Below, piece by piece: positions 43,301 to 53,472 of a DNA stretch of 64,000 nt. Where the stretch lies: assembly GCA_029255685.2 (NCBI GenBank), contig CM055318.2:6329001-6393000 (forward strand), written 5' to 3'. The stretch's first letter is position 1. Each line of letters opens with the position of its first letter. The notes below the pieces were generated by a model. That model saw only the letters and a program-made list of their open reading frames with translations. It made no database searches and had not been told where the DNA came from. Made by a program: the position numbers and the translations under genes. Source of the stretch: Silene conica. Taxonomy: Eukaryota; Streptophyta; Magnoliopsida; Caryophyllales; Caryophyllaceae.

Positions 43301-45139
43301 GTCAGGACAGCCTGGATCTGGATGAAGACACCGGAAAAGTTGTACCTCTCAAACATTGTCTCCACCTACAATGTGACCGAAATTACATATTTGATCTTCC
43401 AAAATTATCAATACACGAATTTTCATAAGCAAGATGATTGTGACACAAATTTAGTAACATCTTCTGACACTGTCAACAGGTGAAAAATCAATAAACATGA
43501 AGATTCACTCTAAGCTTTATTACACTGATAAACTATGCATAGGAAAATACACACCATTTTCTCACGGTTCTTTGCAGGATTCAAAGGGGGGTCAGTGAGT
43601 AGTATTTTACATTCTGTAGGATCCACCTAACAAAGATGGCAGAGCAGAACAAAATGAGAATAATAAATTGAAATGGTATGCACATTATACAAGCCCTTGC
43701 TGATGAAGATCATAAATTTACCTTCAACTCATTGAAAAATGCATAATCCCATATATGACACATGTCATCCCAGTTCTGAATAATACCATTATTGACTGGA
43801 TAAGATACATCTAATTGATTTCGCAAGTCGACACAAGCATCTCCAACAACAATGTCCTGCATTATAAAGACGCAAGTTTCTAAGGAATCCTCATGTCATG
43901 GATTGAATAACACAAGCAATCTAGCACAATATCAAACAGATGATTAACGAGGCTACTAAGTAAGAAACCAAATCAATAGCCTCATATCATTTGCATATAA
44001 GGAAAGAATTCACTTGCCTAGGTAGAATAATTCACACCTTCAGTTCGTGTTCCGTTAAGGACTCTTCATACCGTAGCATTGGTTTTCCCACCATACAAGG
44101 AAAGACTGAAGTGGGAAAATTCTCTCCAGCAAAGCCACACTTAACATACTGCAATGCAGAGAGAAAATTACGGAAATTTGTCAAATTCCAGTTCCTTGTG
44201 AAAATCAATCATATACCTTTGACAAGTATAAATTTGGATGCCAAGATAATAAAAGATAGCATCATTCAAAAAGCAAAAATACATTATAGCTGTCATATTT
44301 TCTTCAATTAACGAGATAGTTTTCTCTCCATTTAAGCAAATATCACCTTATTGAGCCCGAATTCTCAAATCATGTTAAGCATGCTCACTCAACCAGCTGA
44401 AAATGACTCCAAACAGAATCCCCATAAAACTCTGCACTATGGTTCCAATTCAAGTGCATTGTGGTGGAGCTAGGGAGGGTAGCAGGGGAAGTCGCCAATC
44501 GCCCCCACTCAAAAAGTAAAAAATCGGCAATTTTAATTAAAATTTCCGATTATTTTTCTAGTTTACCTTATTCAATTTGTAGTTCACTCCCCTGAACACT
44601 ACGCCCCCTAACTCCAAAAGCCAAAACCACTAGATCATCCATGAACACGGACGCGACTGGTCAATCATACAATACAATGCCCAACAACAACATCGACATT
44701 AGAGCCTTAATCCCAAAATGATTTGGAGTCGGCCGACATGAATCATCCTTTAGAACCGTCCGTGGGTGATAGCACAATACAATGCCCAATTAGGTAATTC
44801 TAAACCTCACTAAAATAAATTCAACATCACATTTCCCTCCAAATCCTTCCACCAACCAATGTAAGCTATAATCAAGGGTTTCGAATTCCTCACAGCAAAC
44901 CCTAATTGGAATACCAATTAAATTGCAATTAAAACCTCACAAATCACGCATACATAATAGTATAAAAATTCATATATTTGAATCAATCAAACAGATCAGT
45001 AAAGGTGTATAAAGTAATCGCATTTAACAAAACATTAATATTAGAATAAATCAACTGCGATTAATTGATAATAAGAGAGAAGGAGAAGGAAGATTACCCC
45101 GGTGCCGTTATCGCAGACGACGACATTTTTGTTGTCCAT
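34373..45139 (-). CDS. ARP2: Actin-related protein 2 (ARP2/3 complex subunit)
   Basis: Fifteen exons read on the minus strand: 45139-45098, 44148-44038, 43856-43722, 43626-43555, 43365-43287, 43135-43086, 42913-42810, 42700-42632, 42554-42491, 42235-42167, 41462-41379, 39418-39360, 38368-38302, 35144-35061, 34453-34373. All introns are GT-AG and phases match; 389 aa, the length I recall for Arabidopsis ARP2. Motifs: [20 protein letters not shown] (phosphate loop 1), [10 protein letters not shown] (loop 2), [30 protein letters not shown], and a C-terminus LSKCGQA. Family knowledge: ARP2 with ARP3 forms the nucleating pair of the ARP2/3 complex, which branches actin filaments and shapes trichomes and pavement cells. 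Residue 220 is Thr (CYTSYDY) where I recall Ile. Intron 13 (35145-38301) holds a long inverted repeat; intron 14 and intron 1 hold MITE/retroposon insertions. Confidence 0.97.
34624..34810 (+). mobile_element. 187-bp MITE, CTATGTTACTCGGACTC family, 7-bp TSD (copy 2)
   Basis: Perfect flanking repeats GCTCCAA (34617-34623, 34811-34817). The termini CTATGTTACTCAGACTC and GAGTCCGAGTAACATAG are inverted repeats with one mismatch. The interior has CGGACACGGGTAC / GTACCCGTGTCCG-type subterminal pairs. It lies in ARP2 intron 14. Confidence 0.85.
35939..38122. repeat. ~2.2-kb inverted repeat in ARP2 intron 13 (arms ~1.05-1.1 kb)
   Basis: The left arm (35939-37038) and right arm (37060-38122) are reverse complements separated by a ~21-bp loop. 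The inner ends are TTTTATTTCCTTAACTC and GAGTTAAGGAAATAAAA; the outer ends AACTAGTAGACTAGTAGGGC and GCCCTACTACTAGTTAG. Shared interior words include GGGTTTATATAGGGAGTAAT and TTAATATCGTCTTGAATCAC. The arms have since diverged: the left carries a Stowaway MITE (36082-36271) absent from the right, while the right has extra segments near 37295-37325 and 37860-37960. No coding frame spans it. Confidence 0.9.
36082..36271 (+). mobile_element. 190-bp Stowaway-type MITE inside the inverted-repeat left arm
   Basis: Ends CTCCCTTCGAGTCATGTTCC and, on the other strand, CTCCCTCCGAGTCGGAGTAA, flanked by TA (36080-36081, 36272-36273). The right arm lacks it, giving an internal empty-site control. Confidence 0.8.
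44685..44773 (-). mobile_element. 89-bp LINE-end micro-retroposon with 16-bp TSD
   Basis: Flanked by perfect ACAATACAATGCCCAA (44669-44684, 44774-44789). On the minus strand it reads GATTCATGTCGGCCGACTCC, GGGATTAAGGCTCTAATG and ends in a TTG-rich tail. It is a sister of the 17745-17830 insert, starting at nearly the same internal position. It lies in ARP2 intron 1. Confidence 0.8.
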
Positions 45140-45254
45140 TTTTTTCTGTTGACAATACGATGAGTACAAATTAAAACAACTTTCTTTATGACTTTTGTGT
45201 CTTTGATTAGAAGTTACTAAAAACTCTTAGTTAAGTTCCAAAATAAAAAAAATA

Positions 45255-45511
45255 CTCCCTCCGTTCGATTCCACTTTGCAGGTTTGTTTTTTCACGTTTG
45301 TAAACGCACGTTTTACATGTTAAATATCTTTAGCTACGTAGTTGTAAAAATTATAAAGTTAGATATTTTTAATGTACTCGTAAAGACGAATCAAACAAGA
45401 CCCCACATAAATATGTTTTCTCTTAAGTATTAGGAGAAAATTGAAATTAAATGTCCACTTGTAAATCGTATACAAAAAGCAAACCCGCAAAATGGAATCG
45501 AACGGAGGGAG
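45255..45511 (+). mobile_element. 257-bp Stowaway-type MITE upstream of ARP2
   Basis: Ends CTCCCTCCGTTCGATTCCAC and, on the other strand, CTCCCTCCGTTCGATTCCAT; the inverted repeats extend about 30 bp and a TA flanks each side (45253-45254, 45512-45513). It lies about 115 bp upstream of the ARP2 start codon, so it is likely part of or next to the promoter. Confidence 0.88.
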
Positions 45512-45513
45512 TA

Positions 45514-46297
45514 TAGGACATTCTTATTTAAAACCGTTTTAACTTAAAATCTTTCACGGTATTATTTGGTTGCGACTTGTGAAGTGTTTAAAGTTTGAGT
45601 AAAATTCTTAGGGTCTCTCGAGGTACAATTTTGTGTAATATTTATGATTTATGAACTCAGGGTTAAGGTTATGCCTTCTAGATTTCGGGTATATTATTCT
45701 AGATTAAGCCATGAAAGGTAGTACATAACTACATATGACATGTGTTCGAACCCCGTTAGCATTAAAACGGCCCTTATGGCTCATTGTACACCAAATTAAA
45801 AAAATTGACTTCTGGTTCTTTATTTTTGACCAAAACGTTACAATGTTTTTTTTGACTAAAACATTATGGGAAGACCGGTGGTCATAAACTCATAATAACT
45901 AGACATAAAGAGACTTATTTTGCCAAGATCAATTTTGGTACAAGTTCTGACTAATCAATCATATAAAGTATGAGCTTTATAAATACAAATTTTAAGTATT
46001 TTTTCCCAGTTAATCATAAAAGATTAGGAAGCATAAATATTATCATAATGGTTGTCTTATATTACCCTCTTGAAACAAATAAAAAACAATAGCTATTTTA
46101 TAAGACCTCTCTATAGCATAGAACTCATTCAAAAGGTCGCATATAGAACAATTTGTTACAAAAATCTGACGTGAATATGATGTGAAATAGGAAAATATAA
46201 AAACCTTAAAAGTATAAAATCTGATGTAAAATAATAGTTTTATGACAAATTACTATTTTTTGGTTTTTTAATCATATCTAAAACATCGTAAAATGAA
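45514..46297. other. Intergenic region, no gene seen
   Basis: AT-rich upstream DNA. A possible tRNA-like B-box (GTGTTCGAACCCC, about 45750) is the only distinctive word. The last nine bases are the target duplication of the following element. Confidence 0.4.
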
Positions 46298-47241
46298 GGA
46301 AAAATTATGAATTACCACCTAATATGTTCCATTTTTTACAAATTACCACCTAATATATTCAACTTTACAAATAACCACCTAACTTTCTTATTTTTCCACA
46401 CCAATCTCACTTATTTTACATATCTGAGACGGTTTTCCCTAATTATCGACTTCATCTCATTTTAACGATTTCTGATCAGTTTTTATGACTAAAGTACCCT
46501 TACTAATTATTACTCGTAGTTCTTAATTCACCCTTCCTTCTATCAATTACAATTAACAAATATTTAATCCCTAACCCTAGAAATCAATTTAGGGGATTGA
46601 ATGTTTGTGTAAAAAACATTCTATCAAGTTTACGATTAACAAGTTCACAATTAACAAACAAGTAAGAAAGTGCAACTAGATGAAGTAGAAGGTATATTTC
46701 TTTCCTGACATTCAATTACAGTATACTTTGTACGATGCTTTGGTCTATGTTTTTGTGTCTTTAATACGGGTCAAATGTTTTTGGTCTACGTGTTGGTGTA
46801 AGTTATTCGGTCGACTCGTCTTAAGTTTAAGACGGGTCAAATATGCTTAAGACGGGTCAAATAATTATCTTAAGGGATATACCCGTTTTATTTATAAGAT
46901 GGATAGTGTTGAAGAAGGATAAAATTTAAGAAACCCCTAAATTGATTTCTAGGGTTAGGGATTGAATATTTGTTAATTGTGAATTGATAGAAGGAAGGGT
47001 GAATTAACAAGTCATGGTGGATGTCTAATAATTAGTAAGGGTAGTTTGGTCATAAAAATTGATCGGAAGTTGTTAAAATGAAATCGAGTCAATAATTAGG
47101 CAAAACCCTCTCAGGTATGTAAAATAAGTGAGATTGGTGTGGGTAAATAAGAAAGGTAGGTGGTTATTTGTAAAGTTAAATATATTAAGTGGTAATTTAT
47201 AAAAAAATGGAACATATAAGGTGGTAATTCATAATTTTTCC
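46298..47241. mobile_element. 944-bp Mutator-like (TIR-MULE) element with 9-bp TSD
   Basis: Perfect TAAAATGAA repeats at 46289-46297 and 47242-47250. The long terminal inverted repeats (~300 bp) begin GGAAAAATTATGAATTACCA, and the other arm ends TGGTAATTCATAATTTTTCC. The arms share CACCAATCTCACTTATTTTA and CTAACCCTAGAAATCAATTT. Nine-base duplications and long TIRs are diagnostic of Mutator superfamily elements. No transposase frame is present, so it is non-autonomous. The 47111-47437 open stretch is a shadow of the repeat. Confidence 0.88.
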
Positions 47242-47412
47242 TAAAATGAATCATATAAACATTAAGAAAATATAAATGAAATGCTACAAATTTACAAAAG
47301 TAATTTGTATAAATTAAAAATATCGTAAAATGAATCATATAAACATTAAGAAAATAGAAATGAAATGTTATAAATTTACAAAAATAATTTGTATAGATTA
47401 AAAAACTACGAA
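47242..47412 (+). repeat. Two-copy ~83-bp tandem repeat
   Basis: TAAAATGAATCATATAAACA starts at 47242 and again at 47325, followed in both by AAATGAAATG...AAATTTACAAAA. The left flank of the Mutator-like element ends in a similar ATCGTAAAATGAA, so the element apparently inserted into this array. Confidence 0.75.
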
Positions 47413-48223
47413 AATTATGTGAATCGATTATTTTCAATCTACACGCTTTTCACAATCAAATATATATCCTCAATCAAAATTTACAAAACTAATATACAAT
47501 TTCATTAGCTCAGGCGTTATCTTTTATTTTTGTAATTTACCCTAACATTTTATATGATTTGATAATTTTAATATTTAATTCAGAAAATACAAAAATTTGA
47601 GGTAAAATAAATAATTAGTAAAGTACATAAACTTATATATACAAAACAAAACTTGTATACATAAGAAACTTATATATCTAACCAAATTAGTTAAAATCGA
47701 AAACTAAAAATTTTAGTTTATCATAATACCGTATTTGGTTTGATGGTATTTAATATTTAATACTTGTTTTTTTTTGTGTCTTTGATGCAGGTACAAAGAG
47801 ATTGGAAGTTTTGTTTATTTGTATTATTGGTTGTAATTAAATTGTTTGACATGTAATTATTATTTGTAATTTGTAATTTGTAATTATATCATTATATCAT
47901 TTACAATATATATGATATAAGAATTATAATATAATTCGACAACATGATTAAACAACTAAATTCAAAATCAATTGGAGAAAATAAATTGGAGAGAAAAAAT
48001 GTAGAAGAGAGATAAATTAAATCTTGTGGGAATGTGAGAAAAAAATGCAGTCAATCAGATTGCTTGAAATGGTTGAGAGTAATTAATTGAAGTGGAGAAC
48101 GTGGGTTGATTTTATAAAAAGAAAAAATTCAGCTAATCAGATTGTTCGAAATGTTGTTCTTTTTATAGACCGAGGAACCGATTTACATTAACAGTTTTTT
48201 TTAACAACTTCTTAAATAATATA

Positions 48224-48253
48224 CCCGTGCAATTTGCACGGGTTTAAAACTAG
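48224..48253 (+). mobile_element. Helitron 3' terminus
   Basis: Hairpin CCCGTGCAATTTGCACGGG (48224-48242), then TTTAAAA and terminal CTAG (48250-48253) followed by T. It is almost the same as the end at 33826-33854. The matching 5' end was not located, so the extent is unknown; it could include the 46-48 kb segment. Confidence 0.65.
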
Positions 48254-48400
48254 TTCAATATATATAGCGGTCACCATGGTCCATGATCGTCTCTATTTTA
48301 TCCTTGAAGTTTCCGATCTTTTCCCATTTATGCTTGGCAAACGCATAATGCGATTTTTTTTCTGTATCCTCGAGGACATGACTGTATAAAGAGATGATAT
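48254..48400 (-). pseudogene. 3'-tail fragment of an ACR-like gene copy
   Basis: Starts immediately after the Helitron CTAG. It contains TATATATAGCGGTCACCATG and, on the minus strand, GGGAAAAGATCGGAAACTTC and AAGGATAAAATAGAG, nearly identical to 50060-50180 at the end of the ACR-like copy F. It is a third copy of that gene tail, cut off by the Helitron. Confidence 0.6.
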
Positions 48401-49640
48401 TTAACCCATTTTGATATTAAGAGGAATACCTTCGTCTTAAGGAAGACTAACCTATTAATTTTTACATGGCTTATTACTTTTTAAGGAGTACAAGTGTGGG
48501 TCGGAGATAGTAATAATTTGGTAATTATTTTATGGAGTAAATGTTTTTTCAGGCATGACAAATATGAATTACTATTTAAAATCCTTTTAACAATAATTAT
48601 TCATGGAATTTCCAACATATGAAATCCAATAGTGTTTCCGACGGAGTACATTTTAATGATATTTATGAAGTATTTTTCTAACAACTTATAATTTATCTTT
48701 CTATGATAGTTTTCCGGGTTTGAATGTTGATTAAACCGGTTTAAATTAAAGGTGCATGAGTCAATTATGATTTTGTTCCGTCAAATGAATAACAATTTGC
48801 TCTTATTGAAATTTGGGTCAAAATTTGTATATAAATATATGTACGGGTCAAAACTTTAATTTTACCCTCTGTATCGGTGTATTTAAAAGAAAAAGAACAG
48901 ACTAACAATTTGTAATTTCACTAATTCTTTGATAATTTTCTTATGAATAATTTTGTTTACCTATATAACTCAACTTTTTCTAAGGTTGTCTGAGTAACAA
49001 GGTCGAGTTGAAACTCACATTTAAGTTTATAAGAGAGCGATATCTTACTATAATAATTATCCGACTAATTGACACAATTGTATATTTGTATCATTTATAT
49101 TTTATAGTACTTGCAAGTGAAATTTATAATTCAAATTTATAATTTTCTTTATTACTTAATTATTACATTGATCAATTAAATTTTTTTAAAAAAATTAGGG
49201 AGATTTTATTATTTTAATTTAAAACGGAGTATATATTTTTTATTTTTATAATAACTTCAGAAATAACATACCCGTGCAATTTGCACGGGTTTAAATGGGA
49301 AAACGTAAACCAACAACAAAAAATTTCTAATTCTCCTAAATTTTAAAATTATGTGATAATATTATTATTATTAGGAATATTAATAATAGTTGGGTCTCAA
49401 TCATCGCCTTAAGGTTTTGGTTGAGGAGGTTATCTATCATGGCATCAGAGTGAGTCCCGACAACCTCAAAACCCCTCAAAAACTACGAAGTGAAAACCAG
49501 CATACGGTATGGGTGGGCCTTGAACTTGTGTAATACTTATTTTGAAGCATACACTTCCAATAAAGACAAAACCATCACCTTAAGGTAAACAAAACGTAAA
49601 CAATTGAGTGAAGCACAGGAAATAAATCATACATCTAAAA
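48401..49640. other. Intergenic region with a further Helitron-type hairpin
   Basis: AT-rich, no exon seen. The palindrome CCCGTGCAATTTGCACGGG at 49271-49289 matches the Helitron hairpins but is followed by TTTAAATGGG rather than a CTAG end, so it is a damaged terminus. A PBS/tRNA-like sequence lies at 49430-49540. Confidence 0.5.
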
Positions 49641-49714
49641 AATCATTAGTAAACATAAAGCATTACGCCGGAAAATTTAGGAAAATTAATCTAGTTGTAT
49701 CAATCTTGCCTTTA

Positions 49715-49810
49715 GCGGACAGATTCTCATTTGTGACGGTTTTTTTTCGTCACAAGTTTGCAACCTATCACAAAATGTAAATGGAAGAGCAAATCAGAGA
49801 CAAACTTGTG
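49715..49810 (+). repeat. TTCTCATTTGTGACGG family repeat (several copies)
   Basis: ATTCTCATTTGTGACGG followed by CGTCACAAGTTTGCAACC forms a hairpin. Related copies are at about 19705-19770, 54165-54225 and 55255-55305 (the last reads GTCATTTCGTGACGG and CCGTCACAAGCTCGTGA). The copies next to ACR F and G were probably duplicated with the genes. Confidence 0.5.
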
Positions 49811-50438
49811 ACGATAATAAGAAAGACCTTCTGCATGTAGTGAGGGTGAAAATGTGAAAACTCAAGCCGTATTACATTTGACAAGTGAACTTCAATACAA
49901 GTTTCACATACAAATTACAAATATGAACTCTACATAATTGAATTAATATTTACATAATTACATATCTTCTCCAAGGTAAATCTAAATCAATGGAACTGGT
50001 AAAATATTAACTTCATCAATCAGTAATTCAATATATATAGCGGTCACCATGGTCCATATATATAGCGGTCACCATGGTCCATGACCGTCTCTATTTTATC
50101 CTTGAAGTTTTCGATCTTTTCCCATTTACGCTTGGCAAATGCATAACGCGAATTTTTTCTGTATCCTCGAGGACATGACTGTACTGGCTGTACATCTATT
50201 ACTTGCATAATTTTGGTAGTTTCGCACCAGGTTTGGTGGTTTTGGACGCTCAAAGAGAGTCTCAAACAGGTAACTCTCAGCCGCTTCTTGAGAAATCACG
50301 CATATATATCGACATGATGATTGTTTTATCAGTGATATGGCTCTGCAAATAGCCAACATTCCCGAAGTGTGTGTGCATATCTCTCTGTTTACCGTCTCAC
50401 AGTCCAGGCCGTCCAGGCCAGCCAGGGCTCTACACGCT

Positions 50439-52995
50439 TTACATGCATAAGCCTTGTTTGTCAATCCCGGTCAGCTCAGTCGAATAATGTTGTTCAGAAG
50501 ATGCAATTCTATCAAACCCTCTCGTAGAATCCTGAAGTGAGTAATCATCCTCAACAGCCTGGATATTAAGAAAGCAAGGAGTTTTGGTGTTAAGGGATGC
50601 ACGGACGCAACCATCGTTCTGCTGTAAGTTAAAATGATACAACAACAAGAACAAGCGCAAATTCTTCAACTAGTAAATTGTGTTGTAAAGCGGTCTCATT
50701 GGGAAAAAAAAGGCGAAATATAGTGTTACAGCGGAAGCAAACAGAAGCAAGAAAAACAATAAAGAACAGAATATAAAGATTTACGTGGGCAAAAGGATGG
50801 TATGATAAGCATGACTGCTAGGTTAAGGCTTAGAGAGTTTATATAGAAGACCTAATACAGAAAGACCTAAAAAAGACTCGCATAGTCGTTCGAAGCAACG
50901 ACTAACAGAATCAAGGTATAGACCCAACTTATAGAGTTATAGGATGTCCAATAATTAACAAGCTCACTGGTGTAGAACATCGCAGAACAAATTTATGCAG
51001 ACGCGCAACAACGAGAGATAATCTACTTAACTAGTTCAAAACTCAGAGTTACGGAGTATATGATTTACCTTCTTAATACAATCGAGGACGGTTTGATCTC
51101 TAATCTTGTTCCGGCAAAGATCAGTCACATTAAAATCTGTTGAACAAGTCGAAATAGTTGAAATTTACTACGACGAGTTGGTTAATAATGCTGATGAACT
51201 GAAGAAGTATACGATTCACTTACTTATATAGAAATCGGTACCGACCAAAGAGATGTAGGACTTTGTAATGACAATGTTCATTTCAACTAGAAGTTTAACA
51301 GCTTGTATAAGTATTCCATGCCTGTTGGAAATCTTCACCTGAAATAAGATCCTCCCACGATTTATTCATAGTTGATTACGGCATACTTCTTTGGCGATAC
51401 AAATTATAGGAAAAAACGGACTTATAGCGTAAGACAGCTCTTTAAATGGTTAAGGATACAAAAGAGAATGAATTGAAATTGTCGGAACTGAATTGGACTT
51501 ATTTGAGTTGAGCTGAACTGAAATAAGCGAATAGCTTAACTCACGGGATGAAACTTAATTGAACAATTGGACCAAATGAAACTTAACTTAACTGAAATGA
51601 GCTTAAACTAGTTTTACGCCCGTGCAAGAATTGCACGGGTTGAATTTTATTAAAATGAAAAAATTAATGAGTTCAATATCTTTAATAAAAACATGATTTA
51701 AGTATTATAGTTATATCGATTTAAAAACTGAAGAGAATTTAGATACTTAACTTAGACGTAAGCAAAAACAACGCATTAGCTTGACATTATAAATATACAC
51801 AAATTTATTTAGGACGACGCCATCCTTTAAAATTTAGGAGGGGTCAAATATATATGTAGGATAATAAGATAAAAGTAAAATATTTGTCCTATATACCCAT
51901 GAGAAGTAGAACTGATCCGTTTTAAACATAATACGGATAGTAGCTGATAAAAAAATATATAGATATGAAAATATAATTGTTGTTTAAATCTTAAGTTTCT
52001 AACCATCGTAATTAACCCAAATTATTATTGGTTCGATTCTGTAACTACCCAAAAAAAATCCGACCATATAATATGTTTTTTGTTTTTTGTTTTTCAGATT
52101 TACTCCGTATTTTTTGGACCATTATATATCGTATTTTATTGAAATGTTGTATACTGTTATTTATATTTTCGATGAACAATAATTTGATCGTATCGTATTT
52201 TATTATGACAATGACGAAATGTAATACCGCAATCGATTATCTAATTAGGAATGAGAATTCTGAATTTAGAAGTGAAGAAAATAAAATCAAACTAAAAGTC
52301 AGTGGGTGGTTTTTTTCCTTATTTGAAGGAACCAGTCAAATTCACTTAAATTTTATTCCTTTTATAGGGATAGATTTCCACAAACTCTTTTGTTGCAACA
52401 AGATCCACCATATTTAGGCGATCTGATAATTGCTTGGATAATCAATAACCTAATTGCCAATGATTCTACACAAATATGGATTCTACAATTCTAAAGTCAT
52501 GAAGATGAATATAAATAAATACGTAATCTTATATGATGCGACCGAACATGTTTGGTTTGAAAGTTATTCCCTCTAGAGTTGAGGTGATAATAATACGAGT
52601 CAGCTCCCAAGCAACTAGGAATTTGCTTGGTCAAAGCTAAAAAGATGGTAAAGTGCACAAAAATACCTTGATTATAGTAACATCTTCAAGAGAATCACTG
52701 TCGATAACAACTCTCCATATAACAAACATACAACTTAATGAATGATGTTATTCTAAAGGGTTATAATATTGATACGCGGTGCAGAATAATCAAAACTACA
52801 ATAAGGTTGATGTCAGCTAACATGAATCATCATCTGAACCCGTATAGACGTGATCCGCCAATAGGGTGAAATTATATAACAACAATAATAAAAAAATAAA
52901 AAAGTTGAAGGAGGAAAAAAGTATTAATACCTTGGTGTGTCGAACATTTTCAACAGTTTCTGGTAACTTTTATAAACATCCATCTCTGAATCCAT
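50439..52995 (-). pseudogene. ACR-type ACT-domain repeat gene, frameshifted copy F
   Basis: Exons read on the minus strand: 52995-52931 (MDSEMDVYKSYQKLLKMFDT), 52712-52667 (VVIDSDSLEDVTIIK), 51338-51224 (VKISNRHGILIQAVKLLVEM...), 51136-51069 (FNVTDLCRNKIRDQTV), 50621-50439. Junctions are GT-AG and in phase. The order matches ACR proteins: a short N-terminus, ACT domain 1 (HGIL...YIS...FNVTD) and the ACT 2 start (STELTGIDKQGL). The frame stops after GLCM (TAA at 50439-50441), giving 158 aa versus about 450 aa for ACR proteins. Compared with copy G, four extra bases (CATG) here cause the shift; the ACT 2 sequence then continues in another frame to about 50126 (CETVNREICTH...). ACRs are proposed amino-acid-sensing or signalling regulators. 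It may be expressed as a short protein, but pseudogene is likelier. Confidence 0.65.
51607..51642 (-). mobile_element. Helitron 3' terminus on the minus strand (ACR copy F intron 2)
   Basis: On the minus strand: CCCGTGCAATTCTTGCACGG hairpin, then GCGTAAAA and CTAG followed by T, the same architecture as at 33854 and 48253. The 5' end, expected further right, was not identified. Confidence 0.5.
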
Positions 52996-53129
52996 GACCT
53001 TAATGATTAACCAAATGAGCAATACAGTAGAATAAACAACAATGTCATGGTTTGAAATTTACACCCTCGGGAGCTAGAGGTGATAATAAGACGAGATGGT
53101 AAAAAGATGGTAAATTGCGCAAAAACCAC

Positions 53130-53472
53130 CTTAACTACAGTAACATCTCCAAGAGAATCATTATTGTCAATAATAACTCTGCATATAACAAACAAACAAC
53201 TTCATCAATCGATGTTATTCTAAACGGTTATAAAATTGATTTCAGGCGGTACAAAATAGTCAAAACTACAATAAAACCATCAAAATAACATCACAACAAC
53301 AACAACAAAGTCTTAGTCCCAACATAGGGTGAGGTCGGCTAACATGATTCATCATCCAAACCCGTATAGGTTCGAATTGGTTTGAATCGGCCAATTGAAG
53401 GAAAAAAAAGATTAATTACCTTGGTGTGTTGAACCTTTTCGATAGTTTCAAGTAACTTTCATAAACATCCAC
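53130..53472 (-). pseudogene. Duplicated ACR-like exons 1 and 2 (orphan copy)
   Basis: Exon 1-like 53472-53420 (VDVYESYLKLSKRFNTP) and exon 2-like 53178-53130 (VIIDNNDSLGDVTVVK) copy the exons at 52995-52667, with the same splice positions. The ATG of copy F is replaced by GTG (53472-53470) and no in-frame Met lies just upstream. No exon 3-5 lies between this pair and copy F. It is a local tandem duplication of about 0.45 kb; the intron shares TAACATGATTCATCATCCAA-like sequence with a LINE 3' end. Confidence 0.6.

Noticed and set aside
47111..47437. Minus-strand frame with internally repeated NYFCKF-like segments
   Set aside because: It lies in the right arm of the Mutator-like element and the adjoining 83-bp tandem repeat; the protein repeat is a by-product.
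52028..52417. Plus-strand 129-codon frame
   Set aside because: AT-rich sequence in ACR copy F intron 2, Phe/Ile/Tyr-rich, with no family motif.
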